Source: Tissierellia bacterium | GTDB taxonomy: Bacteria; Bacillota; Clostridia; Tissierellales; Peptoniphilaceae | Assembly (NCBI GenBank): GCA_030535395.1 | Contig: JAUNLK010000007.1 | Coordinates: forward strand, 1 to 64,000 | DNA length: 64,000 bases | Direction of reading: 5' to 3' | Shown here: piece by piece, positions 17,205-23,433 of the stretch | How the letters are laid out: every line of letters starts with the position of its first letter | Numbering within the stretch: position 1 is the first letter of the stretch | Translations under genes and position numbers: made by a program | The notes under the pieces: model-generated | What the model was told of the DNA's origin: nothing | Databases searched by the model: none | Seen by the model: only the letters and a program-made list of their open reading frames with translations

Positions 17205-17229
17205 ACAAAAAAGGGCCCAAGGGCCCCTT
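17205..17229 (-). terminator. Terminator of the zinc-ribbon/SH3 gene
   Basis: A GGGCCC-rich stem (17211-17218 with 17221-17229) followed on the minus strand by U-rich sequence from the A-run at 17205-17212. Confidence 0.65.
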
Positions 17230-17252
17230 TCTCTTCCATATAAGTACGCAAT

Positions 17253-18311
17253 TTAGAGCTCACCGGTGAGGGTTCTGGAGGAGATCCAGCCGTCCCCAAT
17301 ATAGCACCAGACCCGCTCGCCGTCGGCGACGGCATCGCTCACATAGACCACATAGCCCTTGTAGGCGATATAGGCCACCCCATAGTCCAAGCCCGGCCCA
17401 TAGCGGACATTGGCCTCGGAAACTTGGACCACCTGAGTGGTGTCGATGAAGTCCCAGGGGGTGTAGCGGGGAGTGTTCTTCTTCTGAGCCTCCTTCTCCG
17501 CCTTCTTCCGGGCCTCCTGAGCCTTGTTAAGCTCGGCCTCGGCATCGGCCTTGGTGGCCTCGGCGGCAGCCAGCTGCTCGTCCAATTCCCTCTGCTTTTC
17601 ATCCAGGGCCTGGTTCTTCTGCCGGGCGATCTCCTCAAAGGAATTGTCCTTGAGGCCCCGGAGGACATCACTGTCACTGTAGATGGCCAGAAACTCCTTG
17701 GTGGCATCGTAGACCTTCAAGTACTCCCCGTCCACATAGAGTTGCTGGAGATCATTGACTTCCAGGTCGTGGATCTGACGGAGATAGTTCTGGGCACTTT
17801 CGTAGTTTTTGCTGTCCTGGGGCACCCGGGACAGGTACTTGGCCCCCTCCAGGAGTTTGCCCTCTTCGTAGGCCTGAATGCCCTGGCGGTAATTGCCGTC
17901 AGTCATATCGGCCGGCTGCTCCTCTACAGTGGCCACGGTGTTTTCCCCGCCGCCCCCCTTGCCCCTGCCCTTGGGAAGGAAGATTTGGGCGCCCAAAAAT
18001 GCCAGGGCCAAAAGGAGGACCACTGAGGCCCCAATGAGGAGGGGGATTTTGACCTTGTCGGCGGTGGACTTGGATTCCCTTTGAAATTCATTCCCTCGCT
18101 GCTCCCCCATCCACTGACCGCTGTAGTCATTGGGATTTATGGGAGCGGTATCGTCCGCTGCCCTTTGCCGTGAAGCGTGGGGATCCGGGGAGGGGCCACC
18201 GCTGCCCATGGCCTGGGCCCCGCCATTTTGATCTGGGGAAAGGATCGTTCCACAGGATTCACAAAATTTCGCCTCGTCAGAGTTTTTGCTACCACAGTTA
18301 GGACAAAACAA
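17253..18311 (-). CDS. Zinc-ribbon membrane protein with C-terminal SH3 domain
   Basis: A 352-residue protein with modular architecture. An N-terminal double zinc ribbon (FCPNCG, then FCESCG) occupies about 1-22. A polar linker leads to one membrane span (about 92-115), then an acidic repeat-like helical region (about 135-215), a Lys/Glu/Ala coiled coil (about 225-275) and a bacterial SH3 domain (VSEANVRYGPGLDYG onward). The ribbon faces the cytoplasm and the SH3 side the cell wall, so it may link an internal signal to the envelope; that is inference. I choose TTG at 18311 because GGAGGG touches the ATG at 18317 but is well spaced for the TTG, giving the common start MFCPNCG. A promoter is at 18351-18379. 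Confidence 0.8.
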   Translation of the reverse strand: MFCPNCGSKNSDEAKFCESCGTILSPDQNGGAQAMGSGGPSPDPHASRQRAADDTAPINPNDYSGQWMGEQRGNEFQRESKSTADKVKIPLLIGASVVLLLALAFLGAQIFLPKGRGKGGGGENTVATVEEQPADMTDGNYRQGIQAYEEGKLLEGAKYLSRVPQDSKNYESAQNYLRQIHDLEVNDLQQLYVDGEYLKVYDATKEFLAIYSDSDVLRGLKDNSFEEIARQKNQALDEKQRELDEQLAAAEATKADAEAELNKAQEARKKAEKEAQKKNTPRYTPWDFIDTTQVVQVSEANVRYGPGLDYGVAYIAYKGYVVYVSDAVADGERVWCYIGDGWISSRTLTGEL

Positions 18312-18350
18312 AATCATCCCTCCAATCTTGGCATTGATATACTTAAAAAA

Positions 18351-18379
18351 ATTATATCATTCTAAATTGTTAAAAACAA
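18351..18379 (-). promoter_or_regulatory. Promoter of the zinc-ribbon/SH3 gene
   Basis: TTGTTT at 18374-18379 and TATAAT at 18351-18356 on the minus strand, 17 bases apart. Confidence 0.65.
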
Positions 18380-18515
18380 TCTTTTTTTCACCAATCCTTC
18401 ACAGTGGTGGGACTCCGGAGTCAAGAATTCAAAGCCCTTTCTCCCGCCGATTTGACAAATAAAAATCTATGGTAAGGATTTCCCATTTTGTTTTTTAAAA
18501 GGAGTTTTTTTGTTG

Positions 18516-18521
18516 TATAAT
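18516..18521 (+). promoter_or_regulatory. -10 box of the ctlX-like gene
   Basis: A perfect TATAAT about 52 bases before the start codon. The -35 at the proper distance is only TTTTAA (18493-18498). A TTGACA at 18452-18457 has no good -10, so it may be a second, weaker promoter. The leader is short with no riboswitch. Confidence 0.5.
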
Positions 18522-18573
18522 GTAGGTGCACTTTTAAAACAAGGTTGGAAAAGCTCAATTCCAGGAGGACAGT

Positions 18574-19494
18574 ATGTACAAACACACAACCAATGAAGTC
18601 GTCATGATTAGACCGGTAGCCTTTGCTTTCAATGCTGAAACTGCAGTGAACAACGCCTACCAAAATAACGATGATACCGATCCTAAAATCATTCAAGAAA
18701 AGGCCCTGGCAGAATTTGACGGCCTGGTAGCCAAGCTTGAAGAGAGAGGAGTCAAGGTCAATGTCCTGGAGGACACGCCGACCCCCGCCACTCCTGATAG
18801 CATTTTCCCCAACAACTGGTTCTCCACCCACGAGGGGGGCCTCATGGTGGTCTACCCCATGTTTGCCGACAACCGTCAGGAAGAAATTTATAAATTTAGA
18901 AACACCGTGGAAGACATCGCCGAAAAGAAGGCCGGTGAACACGACTTCACCATTATCGACTACAGCCGCAACAAAGCCAGAGATCTCATCCTAGAGGGCA
19001 CCGGCTCTCTGGTCATCGACCGGAAAAACAGAGTGGCCTACTGCTCCCTCTCCCCCCGGGCCGATGAGCGCCTCTTTGAAAAATGGTGCAAGGAAACCGA
19101 CCACAAGCCCTGCGCCTTCGTCTCCTATCAGGACGACACCGTCATCTACCACACCAATATCCTCATGGGCATTGGCACCGACTTCGCCCTCATTGGCCTG
19201 GACCAAATTCGGGAGGAAGATCGGGAGCGGGTTCGCAAGAGCCTGGAGGACGGCGGCAACGAAATCATCGAGCTCACTGCCGATCAACTGAAGGCCGGCG
19301 CCGGCAACTGCATCGAACTCACTGGCTCCGACGGGAAGAACTTCCTGGTCATGAGCACCCAGGCCTATGAATCCCTCAGGGACGATCAAGTGGCAGCCAT
19401 TGAAAAGCACCTCCCCATCGTTCACTCCGACATCCGGACCATCGAATTCTACGGGGGCGGCTCCGCTCGCTGCACCATTGCTGAAATTTTCTAA
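18574..19494 (+). CDS. ctlX: Arginine deiminase-like hydrolase, CtlX (citrulline utilisation) family
   Basis: A 306-residue member of the guanidino-group-modifying superfamily (arginine deiminase / DDAH / amidinotransferase fold). Candidate catalytic residues are Glu141 (ILEGTGSLV), His193 (VIYHTN) and Cys300 (GGGSARC), in the right order. The N-terminal VMIRPVAFAFN matches the CtlX branch, linked to citrulline or methylated-arginine use. AGGAGG lies six bases before the ATG. The next plus-strand gene is an amino-acid symporter, so a role in amino-acid catabolism is plausible; the exact substrate cannot be read from sequence. Confidence 0.85.
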   Translation: MYKHTTNEVVMIRPVAFAFNAETAVNNAYQNNDDTDPKIIQEKALAEFDGLVAKLEERGVKVNVLEDTPTPATPDSIFPNNWFSTHEGGLMVVYPMFADNRQEEIYKFRNTVEDIAEKKAGEHDFTIIDYSRNKARDLILEGTGSLVIDRKNRVAYCSLSPRADERLFEKWCKETDHKPCAFVSYQDDTVIYHTNILMGIGTDFALIGLDQIREEDRERVRKSLEDGGNEIIELTADQLKAGAGNCIELTGSDGKNFLVMSTQAYESLRDDQVAAIEKHLPIVHSDIRTIEFYGGGSARCTIAEIF

Positions 19495-19535
19495 ATCCGT
19501 GGCTGGAGCACAGCCCCATGGCATATAGAATCCAA

Positions 19536-19565
19536 AAACTGCGGGAAGCTGCCCGCAGTTTTTTT
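19536..19565 (+). terminator. ctlX terminator
   Basis: AAACTGCGGG at 19536-19545 pairs with CCCGCAGTTT at 19552-19561, T-run to 19565. Confidence 0.9.
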
Positions 19566-19943
19566 GTGCCCTCCGAGAGGGAAAGCCGGTACGACAGGTG
19601 GAAAGGGGAATTTTTTTAAGAAAACCTTTTCTTTCTCCCTCCCCTCTCTTCCTCTCCGGGCGGATTTTTTAGGGCTTTTCCAAGTCCACAGTGGCCCCTT
19701 CCTCCCTTCAGGGGCCGTTAAATTTCCTGAACTTTCTCAATTTAGTTCTTTAAAAGGCTGGAATTTTAAAATCCAAACATTTTTCATCTCAAAAATCTTT
19801 AGTTTTCCCCTTTAAAAAGGTAAAGTTTTGGCAAAGATTCCACCGTCCCCCTCCCTCTCTCACACAATTTTCACTATTCCCAAAAATCCCAGAGTTCTGT
19901 GTTTAATATACACTTTTAGTGACTTATGTGGTAGAATTAGTTA
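19566..19943. other. Gene-free spacer between ctlX and the symporter leader
   Basis: T- and pyrimidine-rich sequence without a credible gene; frames here lack ribosome sites and family resemblance. Its right end contains GTGT/ACAC flanking an A/T core (19900-19914) and the extended -10 TGGTAGAAT (TAGAAT at 19932-19937), a likely promoter for the symporter, with no clear -35. Confidence 0.5.
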
Positions 19944-20120
19944 TGCGAAGGTTTTCATCGCTGGGGCGGGCTCAAGATTCCTTGAACTTCCGCCCCAAGG
20001 GAGATTTCCCCGGCTGTCCAAAGGATGCTAGACCGGTCCAGGCCTTGGGCAGCCCCGGGGGCGATCTCTTTAGCCATTGTTTGCGTCTGTGGATCCACCC
20101 CCGGGGTGGTTTTGTGGGCG
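19944..20120 (+). promoter_or_regulatory. Structured 5' leader of the symporter gene, probable transcription attenuator
   Basis: The 200-base leader can fold extensively. GGGGCGG (19963-19969) pairs with CCGCCCC (19990-19996) around an inner TCAAG/CTTGA stem. GGCTGTCC (20012-20019) pairs with GGGCAGCC (20047-20054). CCACCCC/GGGGTGG (20095-20109) followed by TTTT is terminator-like. CCCCGGGGG (20053-20061) is exactly complementary to CCCCCGGGG (20098-20106), and GATC (20063-20066) to GATC (20092-20095), so an antiterminator that competes with both neighbours is possible. It does not show the conserved core of a glycine, SAM or lysine riboswitch. The ligand or factor is unknown. Confidence 0.5.
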
Positions 20121-20141
20121 ATTAACTCAGGAGGAAAATTT

Positions 20142-21503
20142 ATGAGCCGTATTATTCAAGCTATGGTCGATTTATCTGGTATTTTCTGGGGATGGCCACT
20201 GTTAATTATCCTGGTTGGTGGAGGGATCTACCTGACGGTTAAACTGGGATTCTTCCAAATTCGCTATTTCCCCTACATTATGAAAAACACCTTTGGTAAT
20301 ATGTTCAAAAAGTCGGAGGGGGAAGGTACGGTATCCGCCTATCAAGCTGCCACCACCGCTCTGGCTTCCAGTATTGGGGCTTCCAATATCGTTGGGGTGC
20401 CCGTAGCCATTGCCATGGGTGGTCCCGGCGCCATCTTCTGGATGTGGATGACCGCCATTGTAGGTATGGGCACCAAATTCGTGGAAATTGCCCTGGGGAT
20501 CAAGTACCGTGAAGTCAACGAAAAAGGGGAATATGTTGGCGGCGCCATGTACTACTTAAAGAACTCCAAGCTCCCCTTCTTGGGACCCCTGTTCGCCTTC
20601 TTCCTTATGATTGAAATTGCCCCCTCCATTTCCACCCAAACCCTCACCTATATTCAAAATGCTGAGCACTTGGGCATCAATAAATACCTGGCCCTTGGGG
20701 TCTTTTTAGTCATCGTGGCCCTGGTGGTCTTCGGCGGGATCAAATCCATTGCCAATGTAACCGACAAGCTCGTTCCCATTATGGCCGTCGTTTACCTCAT
20801 TGGTGGACTCATTGTTATTTTTGCCAATATTGGACAGCTCCCCGCTGCCTTCGGCTCCATTTTCAAGAATGCCTTCACCCCCACCGCTGCCGTAGGTGGT
20901 TTCTCCGGTGCCGCCGTCATGGCCGGTATCCGCAACGGTTTGGCCAGAGGGGCCTACTCCAACGAAGCCGGTATGGGTACTTCCCCCACCGGTCACAGTG
21001 CCGCCACTGTTGAGATTCCCGCACAACAGGGGATCTGGGCCGTCTTTGAAATCTTTGTAGATACCATTCTCGTTTGTACCGTAACCGCTCTGGTGATTTT
21101 GGTTTCCAATGTTTGGACGGAAATCCCCTCTGAGGCTGCAGCTACCATGCCCGCCGTTGCCTTTGGCAATGTCGTTGGACAAAACTTCGGTGGCGCTCTG
21201 GTGGCCATTGCCCTGATGCTCTTCGTACTTTCCACCGTCATCGTCATCATCTACTTCGGTGAGAAACAAGCGGAATTCCTCTTTGGCACCAAGGCCTCCA
21301 TTGTGGCCCGTGGCATCTATGTTCTCTTCATCATCCTGGGCGTGGTCCTCAACCTGAGCACCCTCTACTCCCTCCTGGACTTCATGCTGGCCCTGGTCAT
21401 CATTCCCAATATGATCGGTATCATCATGATGGCAGACGAGGCCGTGGAACTGAAGGATCAGCTCTTCAAGGATCCCAAGTACTATCCCAACGCCAAAAAA
21501 TAA
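20142..21503 (+). CDS. Sodium:alanine/glycine symporter (AGCS family)
   Basis: Inner-membrane carrier that imports alanine or glycine with sodium. It has 453 residues and about ten hydrophobic spans. Family signatures are GMGTKFVEIALGIKYR near residue 108 and GGAMYYLK near residue 134; SNEAGMGTSP near residue 275 lies in the substrate-binding part. I choose the ATG at 20142 because AGGAGG lies eight bases upstream and hydrophobic AGCS sequence begins there; an earlier frame start at 20025 falls inside the structured leader. A strong terminator follows. Codon use is less GGG/CCC-heavy than in neighbours, as in highly expressed genes. Confidence 0.93.
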   Translation: MSRIIQAMVDLSGIFWGWPLLIILVGGGIYLTVKLGFFQIRYFPYIMKNTFGNMFKKSEGEGTVSAYQAATTALASSIGASNIVGVPVAIAMGGPGAIFWMWMTAIVGMGTKFVEIALGIKYREVNEKGEYVGGAMYYLKNSKLPFLGPLFAFFLMIEIAPSISTQTLTYIQNAEHLGINKYLALGVFLVIVALVVFGGIKSIANVTDKLVPIMAVVYLIGGLIVIFANIGQLPAAFGSIFKNAFTPTAAVGGFSGAAVMAGIRNGLARGAYSNEAGMGTSPTGHSAATVEIPAQQGIWAVFEIFVDTILVCTVTALVILVSNVWTEIPSEAAATMPAVAFGNVVGQNFGGALVAIALMLFVLSTVIVIIYFGEKQAEFLFGTKASIVARGIYVLFIILGVVLNLSTLYSLLDFMLALVIIPNMIGIIMMADEAVELKDQLFKDPKYYPNAKK

Positions 21504-21601
21504 GGCGGTACACTGGATGGACCTGGACCCATCTTGGGAGGCTGAGCTGGGGCAGTTTCTCTCAGCAGCTGCCTCGAAGGAACTTCACATTGTTTGAATT
21601 G

Positions 21602-21639
21602 AAAATGGCTTCAGAGCTTAAGGCTCTGAAGCCATTTTT
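21602..21639 (+). terminator. Symporter terminator
   Basis: A 16-base perfect stem pairs 21602-21617 with 21623-21638 around a short loop, ending in a T-run. It is one of the strongest hairpins in the window. Confidence 0.9.
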
Positions 21640-21675
21640 GTTTCCTACTCACGGATGGGCCCAACGATTTTTACA

Positions 21676-21715
21676 TTTAAAAGTGGCAGAGAGCTTTTGA
21701 AACGCTCTGCCACTT
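21676..21715 (-). terminator. Terminator of the asp23 operon
   Basis: AAGTGGCAGAG (21681-21691) pairs with CTCTGCCACTT (21705-21715); on the minus strand UUUU follows. It lies 40 bases beyond the asp23-like stop. Confidence 0.7.
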
Positions 21716-21754
21716 CTATGGGTCCAAAAAAACGAGGGCGCCTCTATTTTCAAA

Positions 21755-22375
21755 TTACCACATGGGATTTTGGGGATAGGGGCCGGGGCCATAGCCGGGA
21801 TTTTGGCGGGGTGGATTGGCCTCGCTGCTCTGTTTTTTCCGCTTCTGCTCCTCGAAGTCCTTCTTGGTCATGACGTCCACCACTTCCAAGTTGAGCTCCA
21901 CCAAATTGAGTCCCGTCATCAATTGGAGCTGATCGGAGGCGTATTTTCTCAGCTCATTGAAGATGCGGGGGGCCGATTGGCCAAATTCCAGGAGCATCTT
22001 CACATTTAAGATCACATCCCGATCGGAGACGGTGGCATCCACTCCCTTGGTCTCATCGCCACCGCCGAAGTTGAAGCTCTCCTGGAGGCCGCTGATGATG
22101 CCCCCCTTGAGGTCCAGTACCCCCTGAATGTCCCGGGCGGCCAGGGCCACAATCTTTTCCACTACGGAGTCGTTGAAGGTGAGGCTGTCCCGATAGCCCT
22201 CCCCTCCGTCCACATCCTGGGGATGGGTGGCGTCGCTGTTTTTCTCGGCATAGACATCGTCCTTCAAGTATTCAGCATCTCCGGGTTTTGCCTTGGCTTC
22301 GGGTTGCAGGGAGTCTGGTTTGTTTTCTTCCACGGGATCTACATATTGATTGTCGTTGTATTTTTTATCTTCCAT
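21755..22375 (-). CDS. Asp23/Gls24 family envelope stress protein
   Basis: Cytoplasmic protein of 206 residues that in Staphylococcus binds the membrane anchor AmaP and helps maintain the envelope. The Asp23 domain spans about 65-170: LTFNDSVVEKIVALAARDI, a central variable strand, then VILNVKMLLEFGQSAPRIF and LNLVELNLEVVDV. The N-terminal 60 residues are acidic and disordered, and the tail is Pro/Gly/Asn-rich. It is the last gene of an operon with amaP and a DUF2273 gene, the classic arrangement. Confidence 0.92.
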   Translation of the reverse strand: MEDKKYNDNQYVDPVEENKPDSLQPEAKAKPGDAEYLKDDVYAEKNSDATHPQDVDGGEGYRDSLTFNDSVVEKIVALAARDIQGVLDLKGGIISGLQESFNFGGGDETKGVDATVSDRDVILNVKMLLEFGQSAPRIFNELRKYASDQLQLMTGLNLVELNLEVVDVMTKKDFEEQKRKKQSSEANPPRQNPGYGPGPYPQNPMW

Positions 22376-22388
22376 GATCTACGCTCCT

Positions 22389-22712
22389 TTAACCTAAATT
22401 TTGTAAAAATCGCAATACCCTGGGATTTCGGTCTAAAAATCCACCGATGAGATAGCCGATAAAGACCAGGACCGACAGTAGGAGGGTCTGGAAAAATCCC
22501 AAAGCTAGAATGAGGATCCCCAGAATGAGGCCCAGGGCCATGGACAGCAGGGTCCGGGGGTAGCGCCACAGGGTGTAGCACACTCTGGGGTGGTCCATGA
22601 GGCCCCTCTTGGGGGAAAAGTGCTGGGGCCGGGGGCCCTGTAATTGGCCCAGTTCAAAATCGCCAATATATACAAAGTCACTGCGGCCGTTCTCTTTGGT
22701 GTATAGCCTCAT
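22389..22712 (-). CDS. DUF2273 small membrane protein with N-terminal extension
   Basis: A 107-residue protein. Residues 45-107 match the small DUF2273 membrane family (two spans, LLSMALGLILGILILALGF and LLLSVLVFIGYLIGGF) that always accompanies amaP and asp23. Residues 1-45 are a polar extension containing a short basic/His stretch. The start at 22712 overlaps the amaP stop as ATGA, which supports coupling and this start rather than an internal ATG near residue 39. The function is probably to support the Asp23/AmaP assembly at the membrane; the family is uncharacterised. Confidence 0.85.
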   Translation of the reverse strand: MRLYTKENGRSDFVYIGDFELGQLQGPRPQHFSPKRGLMDHPRVCYTLWRYPRTLLSMALGLILGILILALGFFQTLLLSVLVFIGYLIGGFLDRNPRVLRFLQNLG

Positions 22713-23284
22713 GACCCACCTCCCTCCCCTGAACTCTCATGGTGCTGGGGCTGATCTTCCTGAATCACTTTCACCGTGACTTCCTGGACTTCCAGGCCCA
22801 CAAAGTGCTCCAGATCCCCCTTGAGCTGCTGTTGAATTTTCTCTGCAGTTTCCGCCAATGGGCTCCCGGGCTTCAGTTGAACCTCCGCCTGAGCGTCAAT
22901 GCGGGGGGGATCCCCCCGGAGAATTCGCACATCGGCAGTGGACCGGAGCACCTGAGGGCAGCGGTCCAGGGCGTACTTGGCCACTCGGTCCATGGAGGCC
23001 TCAGTGAGGAGGACCTCCCCCTGGGGGTACTCCAGACTCAGGCTGTTCTCCCTCTTTTTGGAAAAGAGGGCCCTTAATATGAGAAACAGACCGTAGAAGA
23101 CCAGGATGGCAAAGAGGGCCGAGATGCCGTAAAAGGCCCACTCCTCGTGGAGCCGGGGGCCAATGGCCCTCTGGGCCCCTCCCAGGCCCAAGAGTTTTCC
23201 GTAGGCGCTCAAGAAGAATACGGTGGCAAACACCAGTAGGATCAGACCAATGAGAAAATCCATGATCTTTTTTCCCATTCTCAT
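22709..23284 (-). CDS. amaP: Alkaline shock response membrane anchor AmaP
   Basis: Membrane anchor for Asp23, 191 residues from the ATG at 23284 (GGGGAGGAA six bases upstream). Two spans near residues 7-30 and 48-72 are followed by a cytoplasmic Asp23-like domain (EVLLTEASMDRVAKYAL ... VTVKVIQED) and a Gly/Ser/His tail. A frame extension upstream to 23413 would run through the sigma-B-like promoter and the valS terminator, so it is not used. First gene of the envelope operon. Confidence 0.9.
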   Translation of the reverse strand: MRMGKKIMDFLIGLILLVFATVFFLSAYGKLLGLGGAQRAIGPRLHEEWAFYGISALFAILVFYGLFLILRALFSKKRENSLSLEYPQGEVLLTEASMDRVAKYALDRCPQVLRSTADVRILRGDPPRIDAQAEVQLKPGSPLAETAEKIQQQLKGDLEHFVGLEVQEVTVKVIQEDQPQHHESSGEGGGS

Positions 23285-23334
23285 GTATTCCTCCCCTCTG
23301 TACAGTTGAATATATACCGGTTTACAATATTTTC

Positions 23335-23358
23335 TTACCCAAAGAAAAGCTCCTAAAC
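23335..23358 (-). promoter_or_regulatory. Sigma-B-like promoter of the amaP-asp23 operon
   Basis: On the minus strand GTTTAG (23353-23358) is followed after 12 bases by GGGTAA (23335-23340). This resembles the sigma-B consensus GTTTAA-N12-14-GGGTAT used for asp23 in Staphylococcus. The implied leader is about 45 bases. No sigma-70 promoter of comparable quality is seen (only TATATA near 23311). It could be coincidence because most Clostridia lack sigma-B. Confidence 0.35.
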
Positions 23359-23392
23359 ACGGAAAATGGCCATTTCTTCCGGAAAAATCTCC

Positions 23393-23422
23393 AAAAAAAA
23401 GAGGAAGGGGCATCCCTTCCTC
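23393..23422 (-). terminator. valS terminator
   Basis: GAGGAAGGG (23401-23409) pairs with CCCTTCCTC (23414-23422); the A-run 23393-23400 gives eight U on the minus strand. Confidence 0.92.
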
Positions 23423-23433
23423 TCGCCTGTTGA

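Noticed and set aside
18421..18942. Minus-strand frame opposite ctlX
   Set aside because: Antisense to a clear plus-strand gene with its own ribosome site.
19944..20120. Glycine riboswitch before the symporter
   Set aside because: The conserved glycine-aptamer core motifs are not visible; only the structured attenuator layout is supported.
20025..20141. Earlier start of the symporter
   Set aside because: This part is structured leader; AGGAGG and hydrophobic AGCS sequence begin at 20142.
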